Assembly: GCF_020524625.1 (NCBI RefSeq)
Contig: NZ_JAIVLL010000002.1
Span: 372,001 to 436,000, forward strand
DNA from: Brevundimonas poindexterae
GTDB lineage: Bacteria > Pseudomonadota > Alphaproteobacteria > Caulobacterales > Caulobacteraceae
Length of the DNA stretch: 64,000 nucleotides
Direction of reading: 5' to 3'
This document shows, one piece after another, positions 33,941 to 46,012 of this stretch. The notes under the pieces were generated by a model. The model was not told the origin of the DNA, searched no databases, and saw nothing but the letters and a program-made list of their open reading frames with translations. The translations under genes were made by a program, and so were the position numbers. Each line of letters starts with the position of its first letter. Positions within the stretch are counted from its first letter, which is position 1.

Positions 33941-34876
33941 ATGATCGAAATGGTGATTGAGGCCCGCAAGAAGGACCTCGGCGGGTTCGAGGTCGGCCGT
34001 ATCCTGCCCTTCCATGCCCGGCGCATGGTCGGCCCCTTCATCTTTCTCGACCATATGGGCCCGGCCGAGTTCGCGCCCGGCGCCGAGGGCGTCAATGTGC
34101 GCCCCCACCCCCATATCGGCCTGTCGACCCTGACCTACCTGTTCGAGGGTGAGATCCATCACCGGGACAATCTGGGCTACACCCAGCCGATCCGCCCGGG
34201 CGAGGTCAACTGGATGACCGCCGGCAAGGGCATCGTCCACTCCGAGCGCACCGATCCGCTGAAGCGGTCCACCGGTGGCCCGATGCACGGCATGCAGGCC
34301 TGGATCGCCCTGCCCGACGACTTGGAAGAGACCGACCCCGCCTTCCATCACCATGGCGAGGACGATCAGCCGACCTATGACAACGGCGGCCTCTACGCCC
34401 GCCTCGTGGCCGGTGAAGCCTATGGCGCCAAGGCGGCCGTGCCGATCTCGTCCCCGCTCTTCTACGTGCACTGGGAGCTGGCCGAGGGCGTCCGCACCGC
34501 ACCTCCCCCCGGCAAGGGCGCCGGTGGCATGAGCGAGCGCGCCCTCTATGTCGTGAAGGGCGAGATAGAGGTGGGCGACCGCACCTTCGGCGAAGGTCAG
34601 CTGGTCGTGCTGGAGCCGACGGCCGAGCCGACCATCAAGGCGATCCGCCCGTCGACCGTCATGGTGCTGGGCGGCGAGCCGATCGGCCAGCGCCTGATCT
34701 GGTGGAATTTCGTGGCCTCCAGCCAGGCGCGCCTCGATCAGGCCAAGGCGGACTGGAAGGCCGGTCGCATGACCCTGCCGAAAGACGACGATGCGGAGTT
34801 CATTCCGCTCCCGGAAACCCCGTCCATTTCGGAAACCGACACGCCCGCTAAGCCGGGACCGACGCATCCGGTCTGA
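33941..34876 (+). CDS. pirin family protein
   Basis: A 311-residue bicupin. The N-terminal cupin carries the metal ligands in VRPHPHIGLSTLTYLFEGEIHHRD and later E in HSERT; the C-terminal cupin has ISSPLFYVHWELAEGV and a VLEPT segment. Pirins bind iron and some show quercetin dioxygenase activity. It begins two bases after the propeller gene. The last 29 bases overlap the end of the convergent gene at 34848-36056. Confidence 0.93.
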   Translation: MIEMVIEARKKDLGGFEVGRILPFHARRMVGPFIFLDHMGPAEFAPGAEGVNVRPHPHIGLSTLTYLFEGEIHHRDNLGYTQPIRPGEVNWMTAGKGIVHSERTDPLKRSTGGPMHGMQAWIALPDDLEETDPAFHHHGEDDQPTYDNGGLYARLVAGEAYGAKAAVPISSPLFYVHWELAEGVRTAPPPGKGAGGMSERALYVVKGEIEVGDRTFGEGQLVVLEPTAEPTIKAIRPSTVMVLGGEPIGQRLIWWNFVASSQARLDQAKADWKAGRMTLPKDDDAEFIPLPETPSISETDTPAKPGPTHPV

Positions 34877-36056
34877 CGGCCTCGGGCACCGGGGCTTCCT
34901 GAACCCGCTCGTCCAGCTCCGTCACATGACTGATGCCGGCACGGCGGAGTGACGCCTCGTCCAGCCCGCGCGGCGGATTGACCAGCAGGATGTTGCGCGT
35001 GCTCTTGCGCACCGCGCGGATCAGCCGCCCCAGCAGGGCGGGCGCCGCCATACGGTCCCCGTCGATCACCACCCCGCTGAAGGGGTGCTCGGACAGCGCC
35101 TTTTCCGCCGCCTGCACATCGTCAATTTCGACCATCAGTCCGCGGAAGAACGGGGAGAGCATGGCTGCGGTATCCCCGGACCGTCCGGTCGGCACGCCCG
35201 CGTCCACATCCTGGATCTCGAGGATTACGGCCTGCCGCATCAGGTCGGCGACCGAGGCCCACTGCTGGATCAGCGACAGACGCGGGCGCCCCATGGCCAG
35301 GGTCGGGAAGGACAGGGGGGCGATCATGGCGAACACCCCGCCCTCGCGACGATATTCCTCGAGCAGCGGGATCAGGAACTCGATTGTTGCGCGGTCCACC
35401 ACCTCGACTTGGGCCGAAGACAGTCTCGCCACGTCGCGCACATCCCGGGCGATACGGAAGGCCCCGACGGCGCCCGTATCAAGCCGCCAGACCGGCACAA
35501 TCTCGAATTCGACCTCGACCGGCTCATCCGTGGAGGTGAAGATCGAGGCCGTATGCCGGCGTCCGGCCAGCGGCGGCGTCCAGTCCTCCGGCCCGCGGGT
35601 CGGCTCAGGCTCAGCGGTCGAGGGCGTCGCGGGGCGGGTCGCAAAGGGGTCGATGCGCACGCATTGCAGCGCGCCGCCGTCCAGCGAGGCCACGCGCTTG
35701 AGCACCATGTCATCGTCGGCGTTGCGACCGAGGAAGAAGGACAGCAGCCCCCTGAGGATGTCGGCGCACAGGACCTGACCGTCATAGGAATCGCGCGAGG
35801 CCACGGCGGCGACAAAGGTCACCTCGTCCACACGCATGAAGACGTCGGGCGGCGGCAGGCGCCGTTCCAGCGTTCGCTCGGCCGCGTCCCAGATATGGTC
35901 CCGCCTGGCTTGCCACCGGTCGCCCAGCGATTGCCGGACCGGTTCAAGCGACAGGGCAAAGACACGGCCCTGCGCTGCCAGACCCGCCTCGATCACGCGG
36001 TCCAGCTGGTCCCTGCGAGAGGACCCGAGTTGGGTCAGGGGTACGGTGATCGGCAA
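34848..36056 (-). CDS. orphan protein, possibly a degenerate GGDEF-EAL protein
   Basis: A 402-residue cytoplasmic protein of no recognised family. Residues about 30-115 (RRDHIWDAAERTL ... FMRVDEVTFVAAVASRDSYDG ... LLSFFLG) follow the strand-helix order of a GGDEF domain without its signature. After a proline-rich linker (about 135-160), residues about 175-385 (VPVWRLDTGAVGAFRIARDV, FLIPLLEEYRREGGVFAMIA, VILEIQDVDAGV, GLMVEIDD, GVVIDGDRM) follow the order of an EAL barrel, again without catalytic residues. It could be an inactive c-di-GMP-fold adaptor. This is inference from pattern only. Confidence 0.6.
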   Translation of the reverse strand: MPITVPLTQLGSSRRDQLDRVIEAGLAAQGRVFALSLEPVRQSLGDRWQARRDHIWDAAERTLERRLPPPDVFMRVDEVTFVAAVASRDSYDGQVLCADILRGLLSFFLGRNADDDMVLKRVASLDGGALQCVRIDPFATRPATPSTAEPEPTRGPEDWTPPLAGRRHTASIFTSTDEPVEVEFEIVPVWRLDTGAVGAFRIARDVRDVARLSSAQVEVVDRATIEFLIPLLEEYRREGGVFAMIAPLSFPTLAMGRPRLSLIQQWASVADLMRQAVILEIQDVDAGVPTGRSGDTAAMLSPFFRGLMVEIDDVQAAEKALSEHPFSGVVIDGDRMAAPALLGRLIRAVRKSTRNILLVNPPRGLDEASLRRAGISHVTELDERVQEAPVPEAVRPDASVPA

Positions 36057-36222
36057 GGGGGTCCCGTGAGGTTAACTGACCCCGCCATTCTGCCCCCGGC
36101 GCCTTGCCCAAGGCTTTATGATCACGCTGAACAGTCAGGGTTATCGGGACCTTTCCGGGGGGATTTCCGCAGGCCTCCCCGCCGGGCCTTGAACCCTGTC
36201 CGGGGATACCGATCTGAAGGCC

Positions 36223-37203
36223 ATGCCCGTATTGTCCGTTCTTGATCTGTCGCCCGTTGTCGAGGGCGGCGACGCCGCCCGTGCCCTGTCCGAGTCCGCC
36301 CGGCTGGCGCAGACTGCCGAGCAGGCGGGATACCGCCGCTTCTGGCTAGCCGAGCACCACAACATGCCCGGCATCGCCTCGGCGGCCACGGCGGTGGCCA
36401 TCGGGCATGTGGCCGGGCAGACAAGGACGATCCGCGTTGGCGCCGGCGGCATCATGCTGCCCAACCACGCGCCGCTGATGGTGGCCGAGGCATTCGGCAC
36501 CTTGGCCGCCCTCTATCCCGACCGGATTGACCTGGGCCTTGGTCGGGCACCGGGCACGGACGGCCCGACCGCGCGGGCCCTGCGCCGCTATTTCGACGGC
36601 GCCGACCGGTTCCCGCAGGATGTGCTGGAGCTTCAGGGCTATCTGGCCCCGGCCGTCGAGGGCCAGCGGGTCGCCGCCTGGCCGGGTCAGGGCTCGAATG
36701 TGCCGCTCTGGCTGCTGGGCTCCAGCCTGTTCAGCGCGGAACTGGCGGCCCAGCTGGGCCTGCCCTTTGCCTTCGCCAGCCATTTCGCACCTGAACTCCT
36801 ATTGCAGGCGCTCCGCATCTACCGCGAGGGTTTCCGCCCGTCCGCGGCGCTGGCCGAGCCCTATGCCATGGCGGTCATCAATGTCTTTGCCGCCGATACG
36901 ACGGCCGAGGCCCAGCGTCTCGCCACCTCGATGCAGATGGCCTTTGCCAATGTGGTGCGGGGCACCCCGGGCCGTCTGAAGCCGCCGGTCGACGACATCA
37001 CCGCCGTGCTGAATGATGCCGAGCGGGCGGCTGTCGCCAGCCGCCTGACCTATGCCGCCATCGGCGACGGCGAGACCGTCGGCCGGTCCCTGCGGGACTT
37101 CCAGGCCCTGACCGGCGTCGAGGAAATCATGGTCACCGGCATGATCCACGATGTGGAGGCCCGGTTGCGCAGTCTGGAAATCACGGCCGACGCTGTTCGC
37201 TAG
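36223..37203 (+). CDS. luciferase-like flavin-dependent oxidoreductase (LLM class)
   Basis: A 326-residue TIM-barrel protein. Opening [22 protein letters not shown], the [31 protein letters not shown] block and [16 protein letters not shown] are typical of the MsnO8/YhbW subgroup of bacterial luciferase-like monooxygenases, which use reduced flavin. The substrate is unknown. The gene overlaps the convergent hydrolase gene by four bases. Confidence 0.93.
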   Translation: MPVLSVLDLSPVVEGGDAARALSESARLAQTAEQAGYRRFWLAEHHNMPGIASAATAVAIGHVAGQTRTIRVGAGGIMLPNHAPLMVAEAFGTLAALYPDRIDLGLGRAPGTDGPTARALRRYFDGADRFPQDVLELQGYLAPAVEGQRVAAWPGQGSNVPLWLLGSSLFSAELAAQLGLPFAFASHFAPELLLQALRIYREGFRPSAALAEPYAMAVINVFAADTTAEAQRLATSMQMAFANVVRGTPGRLKPPVDDITAVLNDAERAAVASRLTYAAIGDGETVGRSLRDFQALTGVEEIMVTGMIHDVEARLRSLEITADAVR

Positions 37204-38159
37204 AGTCCGGCCAGAAAGTCCAGCAGAAGGCGGTTCACCGCCTCCGGGCGTTCCTGCTGAATCCAGTGCCCGGCACCCTCGATCTCATACTGGCCGCGCA
37301 GGTCCGTCAGCCAGTCGCCCAGCCCCTTCTCATGCGCCCCGGCATAGTGGCGGACGGGGTCATTCTGGCCGACGATGAACAGGGACGGCACAGTGATGCG
37401 CCGGTCCTGCAGCCAGGCCGTCAGCGACCAGTTCAGGTCCAGCGCCCGATACCAGTCCAGTGGACCCTCGAACCCGCCGGCGGCAAAGGCCGAGACATAC
37501 TGACGGAAATGGTCTTCATCCATCCAGGGGGGCAGAACCGCCTGGTCGCTGATGCTGTCCAGCATGTCGACGCCGGGGGTCAGAAAGCCGGTGTGACGGT
37601 CGGCGGCGTCCGTCGCCCCGTCATATGCCCAGAACATCCTGCGCAGCGCGGTCGCTGGGTCGGCCTCCATGGGCCGGTGCGCGTCCGGCTCCTGGAACCG
37701 CACGATATAGAGATCGCCCAGACCCGCCCGTTTCGAGATGGCCTTCATCGCCGGGATCGGCGGGCCGTTCGGCCGGCGCGGCTGAAACGGCACGCTCAGG
37801 CCCGCGACGGCCCGGAACATGTCGGGCCGCATCAGGGCACAGTGCCAGGCGACCGGCGCCCCCCAGTCGTGGCCGACGACCACGCAGGTCTCGTGCCCCA
37901 GGGCCCTCACCAGATCGACCATGTCGCCGACCAGATGCAGCAGGGTGTGCTGCGCCACACCCTTTGGCTTGTCCGTGCCGCCATAGCCGCGCATGTCGGG
38001 CGCGACCGCATGCCAGCCGGCCCCGGCCAGCGCCTCGACCTGGGCCTGCCAGCTGATCCGCAGCTCGGGAAAGCCGTGGATCAGCAGGACCAGCGGACCG
38101 TCGCCCGCCTCCAGCACGGACTGGGTCAGGCCATCGGTGGCGACGCGCCGGGTCTGCAC
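37200..38159 (-). CDS. alpha/beta hydrolase, epoxide hydrolase type
   Basis: A 319-residue hydrolase. [10 protein letters not shown] provides the oxyanion hole and [13 protein letters not shown] the nucleophile elbow with Asp (HDWG) as in epoxide hydrolases and haloalkane dehalogenases; [15 protein letters not shown] supplies the catalytic histidine. [12 protein letters not shown] is the conserved strand-turn. It starts four bases before the ftsH stop, on the same strand, so it may share that transcript. Confidence 0.92.
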   Translation of the reverse strand: MQTRRVATDGLTQSVLEAGDGPLVLLIHGFPELRISWQAQVEALAGAGWHAVAPDMRGYGGTDKPKGVAQHTLLHLVGDMVDLVRALGHETCVVVGHDWGAPVAWHCALMRPDMFRAVAGLSVPFQPRRPNGPPIPAMKAISKRAGLGDLYIVRFQEPDAHRPMEADPATALRRMFWAYDGATDAADRHTGFLTPGVDMLDSISDQAVLPPWMDEDHFRQYVSAFAAGGFEGPLDWYRALDLNWSLTAWLQDRRITVPSLFIVGQNDPVRHYAGAHEKGLGDWLTDLRGQYEIEGAGHWIQQERPEAVNRLLLDFLAGL

Positions 38160-38163
38160 GCCC

Positions 38164-40110
<1,947 letters not shown>

Positions 40111-40179
40111 GGGGTCCTCAGTCTGTGGTGCCAATGCCGTCCGGCGTCGCCGGCTCGGGTCATTCGCGACCGTGTCACG

Positions 40180-41418
40180 TCACAAGATAGAGACTCGATC
40201 TCTCGTGCGCCATTCCCTGCGACACTTGAGGTCCGCCTCATGCACAACCTGTCCCAGACCCAGCGCCAGCCTTTCACCGGCCAGCGCCTCAACCCGGACC
40301 CGGGACTGTGCAAGAACCGGCCCAGTTCCATCGTCCCGAACGAGGACAGGCAGACCCGGCCGCATGGCCGCCGGAAGGGCGCGCACCTCGGCCCGGTCAG
40401 AGGGCCCCAGTCGTGCGGCCCGGCCCGCCAGCGGCACGACGGTCCAGCCGGCCTCGTCCGACATCAGCGCGAACCGGCCGTCCCAGACGGTGTCCCGCCC
40501 GGGGATCAGCGGGACGCGCGGTTCTCCGGTGCGCCGGTAATTGCCCGTCTCGCGCACGATCGTGATGCCGTCGGCCCCGGCCATCAGGCGGGCGCCGACC
40601 AGACCGGCCTCGAAATTCTGTCCGCTGCCGAGACGGTCCTGCAAGGCGGCCAGCCGTCGGCCCCGGGGCAGGCGATCTCCCCCACCGGCCACCACGAGGG
40701 CAAAAGCCAGCGCTTCGCCGGACAGGCTGCGCGGCCCCCGGATCACACCGTGCGGACCGACAGCCAGCGGGGCGGGCGGGCTGCGGACGACCCGGGACGG
40801 GATGTCAGGCGGCCGGTCGGCCAGCGCGGCTCTCGCCCGGCTACGCAGGAAGCGCGGATCGGCATTAGCCGGATCGTCCGTCCAGTCCTCGCCCCGCGCC
40901 TGCAACAGCTGCCGGAGGTCCGCCCGCCGCTCGCCGAGCAGGGGACGCAGCATCATCAGCCCCCGCCCCTCGGGCCAGGCGGGTGACGGGCTCCAGTCGC
41001 GCAGTGTGCCGAGGGTCGCCCCCTCGCCCTTCATCCACTGCCCTTCGGCCACATCGTCCGTCGTATGACCGGTCAGGATGACGCGCGCCCCCGCCTCGCG
41101 GGCCATGTCTGCCAGATGCGTGTGCCGCGCCGCCCGGGCAGCGGCGGGCAAACCGGTCCGGGGGAAGGGGCCGTCCCACCGGGCGCTCCGAAAGCCGGCA
41201 CCCAGCCTTGCGGCCAGCCCCTCCACCCGATCGCGCCAAAGTGGGCTGTCGGGATTGAGGGCATGGTCAACGTGCAGCACGACGAGAGGCCGCGTGCGCG
41301 CGCGGGCCCAGTCTGCGGTCAAATGAAGAAGTGCGACCGAGTCGCCCCCGCCCGAAACCGCCAGGGCGACGGGCGCGGGATCGTCGGCCAGCAGGCGCGC
41401 ATCCAGCGTCTCAGTCAC
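40180..41418 (-). CDS. tilS: tRNA(Ile)-lysidine synthase
   Basis: About 412 residues if started at GTG 41418; a CTG inside the cpoB end is an alternative, so the start is uncertain. The N-terminal PP-loop is VALAVSGGGDSVALLHL, and HVDHALNPDS and ILTGHTTDDVAE are the next conserved blocks. It converts cytidine 34 of tRNA-Ile(CAU) to lysidine, essential for AUA decoding. The end lies 69 bases before ftsH. Its extreme 5' end abuts or overlaps cpoB. Confidence 0.9.
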   Translation of the reverse strand: MTETLDARLLADDPAPVALAVSGGGDSVALLHLTADWARARTRPLVVLHVDHALNPDSPLWRDRVEGLAARLGAGFRSARWDGPFPRTGLPAAARAARHTHLADMAREAGARVILTGHTTDDVAEGQWMKGEGATLGTLRDWSPSPAWPEGRGLMMLRPLLGERRADLRQLLQARGEDWTDDPANADPRFLRSRARAALADRPPDIPSRVVRSPPAPLAVGPHGVIRGPRSLSGEALAFALVVAGGGDRLPRGRRLAALQDRLGSGQNFEAGLVGARLMAGADGITIVRETGNYRRTGEPRVPLIPGRDTVWDGRFALMSDEAGWTVVPLAGRAARLGPSDRAEVRALPAAMRPGLPVLVRDDGTGPVLAQSRVRVEALAGERLALGLGQVVHEADLKCRREWRTRDRVSIL

Positions 41419-41447
41419 CCGCGACGCCAGAGCGGTCAGCGCCGGGG

Positions 41448-42326
41448 TCAGCGGCAGCCGGCCTCGGTCCGGACCGAGGCGGCGCGGGTCTTGAGCGCCG
41501 CCGGCGCCGTCTCGCCATAGCGACGACCAAAGTCGGTCAGGGCCGCGCAAGCCTGGGTATCGCGATCGGTCGCCACGAGCGCCTGGGCCAGATCGACCGT
41601 GGCCTTGGCCGCCCAGGGCTCGGCCGGCCAGCCGCGCAGGGCCTGGGCATAGAGGGGCACGGCCGCTGCCGCATCGTTCGCCAGATACAGATCGGCCAGG
41701 CGCACGGCCGCCAGACGGGCTTCCGGCTCGTCCGGCCAGGTGACCAGCAGGACCTCATAGGCGCGGGCGCCCCGGCGGCTGTCCTGGTTCATCAGACGGT
41801 CGGCGGCGCGCAGGTCACCCGAGGCCGTCCCGCTGGGCGAGTTCGGCTCGATCGGCGCATTCAGTTCGGCCTCAAGCCGGGCCGCGGACTCCAGCTCCTC
41901 GATCCGGGCTTCCGCCTCGGTCAGCTGGCTCCGCAGAAGGGTGTTCTCGCGCTCGGTCTCGTCGAGCGCGAAGGTCAGGCGCTCAATGTCGCCGTTCATG
42001 CGCTGGATGGTGCGTTCCACATCGGCCAGGCGCGTATCGACGCTGCCCATCTGGCCCTGCAGGGCGACCACTTCCGGATCCGGCTCCATGATGAAGGGCT
42101 GGCCCGAGGAGTTGCGCTGGAACAGGGCGCGCTCGATCCGGCGGACATTGCGCTCAAGCGTGCTCAGGCGACGCGCGTCCCAGATGATCGGCTCGCCCTC
42201 ATTCGACTGGGCGGCCGTCGGCCCGGCCAGCATCGTCGCTCCGACGAAAGCCAGCACAGCCAGCGAAATTCCGCGACCCCGGGTCAGGGTCACAAGGGTG
42301 ATCGGGCGCGAAAAAAACTTGAACAT
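41448..42326 (-). CDS. cpoB: Tol-Pal associated periplasmic protein CpoB (YbgF)
   Basis: A 292-residue protein from ATG 42326. Signal peptide ends at PTAAQS (about residue 40). Residues about 55-155 form a coiled coil (LSTLERNVRRIERALF ... MNGDIERLTFALDETERENTLLRSQL) and about 175-285 are TPR repeats. CpoB links outer-membrane constriction by Tol-Pal to peptidoglycan synthesis. A hairpin with a T-run lies between pal and this gene (42409-42434). Confidence 0.92.
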   Translation of the reverse strand: MFKFFSRPITLVTLTRGRGISLAVLAFVGATMLAGPTAAQSNEGEPIIWDARRLSTLERNVRRIERALFQRNSSGQPFIMEPDPEVVALQGQMGSVDTRLADVERTIQRMNGDIERLTFALDETERENTLLRSQLTEAEARIEELESAARLEAELNAPIEPNSPSGTASGDLRAADRLMNQDSRRGARAYEVLLVTWPDEPEARLAAVRLADLYLANDAAAAVPLYAQALRGWPAEPWAAKATVDLAQALVATDRDTQACAALTDFGRRYGETAPAALKTRAASVRTEAGCR

Positions 42327-42408
42327 GGTGATCTCGTTCCACGGATTTGCGGCCTCGGCAAGGCAGGGGCCGCACGACGGAATCTGACTCGGGAGGGGGG
42401 CAGACAAA

Positions 42409-42434
42409 AGGGGCGCATCGACCGACGCGCCCCT
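42409..42434 (-). terminator. intrinsic terminator between pal and cpoB
   Basis: On the minus strand AGGGGCGC (42434-42427) pairs with GCGCCCCT (42416-42409) and is followed by TTT within CCCCTTTTGTC. It sits 30 bases after the pal stop and should lower transcription into cpoB or separate it. Confidence 0.7.
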
Positions 42435-42463
42435 CTGTCATGTCCGGATGGCTGCTCCGCGGA

Positions 42464-43015
42464 TCAGCGGGCGCCCGACACGATCGCCGTGTGGGCATTC
42501 CGGTTACGGGCCCAGGCTTCCTCGTTGGAGCCCTGCGCGATCGGACGCTCCTTGCCGAAGCTGATGGTGTCGATGCGCGAGGCCGGCACGCCCTGCTGCA
42601 CCAGATAGGTGCGGACCGCCTCGGCGCGGCGGGCGCCCAGGGCCAGGTTGTACTCGGCCGTGCCGCGCTCGTCGGCATTGCCCTCGATGCGGATGGTGAC
42701 CTGCGGATACTGACGCAGCCAGGCCGCCTGCTGGTTCAGGCGCGGATAGGCCTCCGGACGGATCACATAGCTGTCGAGATCGAAGTAGACGCGGTCGCCG
42801 ACATTGTTGGCGAAGTCGGCGGCCGAACCGGGCACGGCGGCGCCAATGTCCCCGCCCTGCACGGGACGGTCCGGATAGGTCGGGTTGGTGGTGCCCGGCT
42901 GGCTTCCACCGTTGTCGACGATGGGGCCGGTGTTTTCGGCGGGACGGGCGCAGGCGGCCATGGCCGACACGGCGACGCCCACCAGGGCCAGGCGAAGGAT
43001 ACGGGACTTGATCAT
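42464..43015 (-). CDS. pal: peptidoglycan-associated lipoprotein Pal
   Basis: A 183-residue lipoprotein from ATG 43015 after AAGGAG. Lipobox near residue 22 (SAMAAC), a Gly/Pro/Asn linker, then an OmpA-like domain from about residue 70 (VYFDLDSYVIRPEAYPRL) with NADERGTAEYNLALGARRA, the diaminopimelate-binding motif. Pal anchors the outer membrane to peptidoglycan and is recycled by TolB at the division site. Follows tolB after 146 bases. Confidence 0.96.
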   Translation of the reverse strand: MIKSRILRLALVGVAVSAMAACARPAENTGPIVDNGGSQPGTTNPTYPDRPVQGGDIGAAVPGSAADFANNVGDRVYFDLDSYVIRPEAYPRLNQQAAWLRQYPQVTIRIEGNADERGTAEYNLALGARRAEAVRTYLVQQGVPASRIDTISFGKERPIAQGSNEEAWARNRNAHTAIVSGAR

Positions 43016-43161
43016 GTGGCTCTCCTTGACGTTGCCGCCAGAACGCCTGGCAAGCTTGACGGTTCTCGAAGCGCTATCCGAACACATTGGAACGGGATAG
43101 CAGCGATAACGCACAGTTTATCCGATGGGTGCGTGGATTCTCCTCAGGCGCGCATCGGTCC

Positions 43162-44550
43162 TCAGCTCGGGCAGCTGTCCGGGGCCTGGCCATAGCCGAG
43201 ATTGGCCGGCGGGGCGTCCAGCAGGGGTGACCAGGCGGGGCTGGTCCCGCGGCCGTCATAGCCGGCCTGGGCGATCACCCGGCCCGACAGGTCCACGGTC
43301 CACAGACGGGTATCCCCGCCCCGCGTCTGGCGGGCGAACATGATGTAGCGACCGTTGGGCGCCCAGGACGGGCCTTCCTCGAAATAGCTGGACGACAGGA
43401 TGCGCTCACCCGTGCCGTCGGTGCCCATGACGCCGATGTGGAATTGGCCGCCCTGCTGTTTGGTGAAAGCGATCAGGTCGCCGCGCGGGCTCCACGACGG
43501 CGCTGTGTACGCCCCGCCGCCGCGCGAGATCGGGCGCTGGCCCGAGCCGTCCGCATTCATCACATACAGGCGCGCCGATCCCGACCGGTCCGAGGTGAAC
43601 ACCAGCCGGCGATTGTCGGGCGAGAAGCTGGGCGAGGTGTCGATGCCCGGATCACTGGTCAGGCGGCGCAGCTCGCGCGAGCGCAGGTCGATCGTATAGA
43701 CGTCGGTGTTTCCCGACCGGATGATCGAGAAGGCGATCTTGGACCCGTCGTTCGAATAGCGCGGCGCCAGCACCTGGCCGTCGAACTCGCCGAGCGACTC
43801 GGTGCGGCCGGTCGTCAGGTTCTTCAGATAGATGCGGCTGTAGTCCTGCCCCAGCGCCACATAGGTGACCTCGTCCGGGTTCGAGGTCGAAAAGCGCGGC
43901 GACATGATCACTTCGTCGCCCTGGGTCAGGAAGACCGGGTTGTAGCCGTCCTGGTCCACGATCGCGAGGCGGCTCAACCGGTTCAGCTGGGTGCCGCTCT
44001 CGGCCACATAGATGACGCGGGTGTCGAAGAAGCCGCTCTCGCCCGTCATGCGCTGATAGACGACGTCGGAGATCTTGTGCGCGATGCGCCGCCATTGCTC
44101 GGGCGTGGCCGTGAATTGATAGCTGACCAGCTGGCACTCCCGATAGGTGTCGTACAGGCGAAAGCCAACGTCATTGCGGCCATCGGGGCGCGGGGTGACC
44201 GAGCCGTACAGCACCACCTCGGCGCCGATGGACGTCCACTGCGGGAAGGTGGGCTGGTTGGCCAGCGACAGGCCGGTCTCGATGAAGGTCCCCGGGCTCA
44301 GCGGGTCGAAGAAGCCCGAGCGGCGCAGATTGCCACGGATGACGCCGGAGATGTCCTCGCCGTACTGGCCCGTGAACCCGACCACGGCGATCGGCAGGGG
44401 TCGCAGGACGCCCTCGCTGACGATCACTTCCTGAAGGGGCGCAGGTTCCTGCGCCAGGGCCAGCTGGGGCGCACCCAGGGCAAGCATCAGTCCAAGGCCC
44501 AGTGTCGCCCCGATCCCCGTTGCCGATTGCAGCCGCCGCTTCAGACCCAT
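43162..44550 (-). CDS. tolB: Tol-Pal system protein TolB
   Basis: A 462-residue periplasmic protein. Signal peptide to about residue 33 (ALAQE), an alpha/beta N-terminal domain, and a six-bladed propeller whose repeats read as FSPDNRRLVFTSDRSGSARLYVM, WSPRGDLIAFTK and WAPNGRYIMFAR. TolB binds Pal and the TolA C-terminal domain. It ends before pal, and 185 bases separate its start from the tolA stop, so a secondary promoter there is possible. Confidence 0.97.
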   Translation of the reverse strand: MGLKRRLQSATGIGATLGLGLMLALGAPQLALAQEPAPLQEVIVSEGVLRPLPIAVVGFTGQYGEDISGVIRGNLRRSGFFDPLSPGTFIETGLSLANQPTFPQWTSIGAEVVLYGSVTPRPDGRNDVGFRLYDTYRECQLVSYQFTATPEQWRRIAHKISDVVYQRMTGESGFFDTRVIYVAESGTQLNRLSRLAIVDQDGYNPVFLTQGDEVIMSPRFSTSNPDEVTYVALGQDYSRIYLKNLTTGRTESLGEFDGQVLAPRYSNDGSKIAFSIIRSGNTDVYTIDLRSRELRRLTSDPGIDTSPSFSPDNRRLVFTSDRSGSARLYVMNADGSGQRPISRGGGAYTAPSWSPRGDLIAFTKQQGGQFHIGVMGTDGTGERILSSSYFEEGPSWAPNGRYIMFARQTRGGDTRLWTVDLSGRVIAQAGYDGRGTSPAWSPLLDAPPANLGYGQAPDSCPS

Positions 44551-44735
44551 TCGTAACCTCCCGAACGCCTGTTCGTGTGTGCGGACACGTACGCTGACGC
44601 ATCCTGTCCCTGTTCGCCACCTTGTGCGCGATTGAGGCGACTTTCAGGCCGCCCGCCCGGCACACGCCGGAATGTCACCTTTGGTCATGACATGCTGACG
44701 AAGGCTGAACGGCATCAGGCCAACGGCCCACAGGC

Positions 44736-45518
44736 TCAGCGGTTGCGACAGGCCTGCTCGAGCGGGAAGGTGATGATGAAGCTCTGCTCCTCATACCCGG
44801 CCGGCATGCGGTAGCGCGACGGTATGGTGATGGCCCGCAGGATGCTGTCGGACGCCGCGCGCCAGGTCGCGTCGCTCCGCGTGTTCCGCATGCGCGGAGA
44901 GCCGACCAGCCGCCCGTCCTCGGACATGCGCACTTCCACGCTCAGAGATACTTCATCGATGCCGGGCAGGTGGCAGGGCGGGTTCCAGTGCGGGGTGATC
45001 TGCCCCGCGATGGACTGCAGGTCCGCCCGCCCCATGGCGCGGGGGGCGTTGCCCGCACCGCTGTCACCGGTGGAGGGACGACCGCGCGTATTGCCGCGCT
45101 GGGGCCGTTCGGCGAGGTCGTCCAGGTTCAGACCCGGATCCTCGCGCGGCGGGGGCGGGCGCTGGGGCGGTGTCGAGGGCTGGCGAGGCGGAGTCCGGGG
45201 CGGAGTCGGCCGGGGGGTCGGTGTCGTGCGCGGCGCCGGATCGGGCCGGGGCACCGGCGGTGTCGCATCGGGCACCGGCTCGGGCGGAATCTCGGCCGGC
45301 GGCTCGGGCGAGGCAGACCCATCCTCGGTGATGACTTCGTCGGCCGGATTGTCGGGCGCGGCCGCCAGCACGGTGATGTCCGACACGATCGAAACCGGCA
45401 CGGTGGCCATCATTTCACGCGGCGCACGGACTTCCTTCGGCCAGGCGATCAGGGCCAGGCCGATCACTCCCGCATGCAGCAGGACCGATCCGAGAAAGGA
45501 AGGCAGGCGGTTCGCCAT
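44736..45518 (-). CDS. tolA: TolA/TonB-like energy transducer
   Basis: A 260-residue protein from the ATG at 45518; a TTG one codon earlier is also open. One N-terminal helix (about residues 8-26), a long Pro/Glu/Arg-rich periplasmic arm (about 70-155; PPRTPPRQPSTPPQRPPPP), and a small C-terminal domain (LQSIAGQITPHWNPP ... SVEVRMSEDGRLVG) resembling TonB/TolA. It couples the TolQ-TolR motor to TolB-Pal. It starts three bases after the tolR stop. Confidence 0.88.
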   Translation of the reverse strand: MANRLPSFLGSVLLHAGVIGLALIAWPKEVRAPREMMATVPVSIVSDITVLAAAPDNPADEVITEDGSASPEPPAEIPPEPVPDATPPVPRPDPAPRTTPTPRPTPPRTPPRQPSTPPQRPPPPREDPGLNLDDLAERPQRGNTRGRPSTGDSGAGNAPRAMGRADLQSIAGQITPHWNPPCHLPGIDEVSLSVEVRMSEDGRLVGSPRMRNTRSDATWRAASDSILRAITIPSRYRMPAGYEEQSFIITFPLEQACRNR

Positions 45519-45521
45519 CAA

Positions 45522-46010
<489 letters not shown>

Positions 46011-46012
46011 GC

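Noticed and set aside
42316..42340. Another EcfG-like match (minus-strand GGAAC-N16-AGTT)
   Set aside because: It spans the start codon of cpoB, so a transcript would begin inside the gene. Treated as chance.
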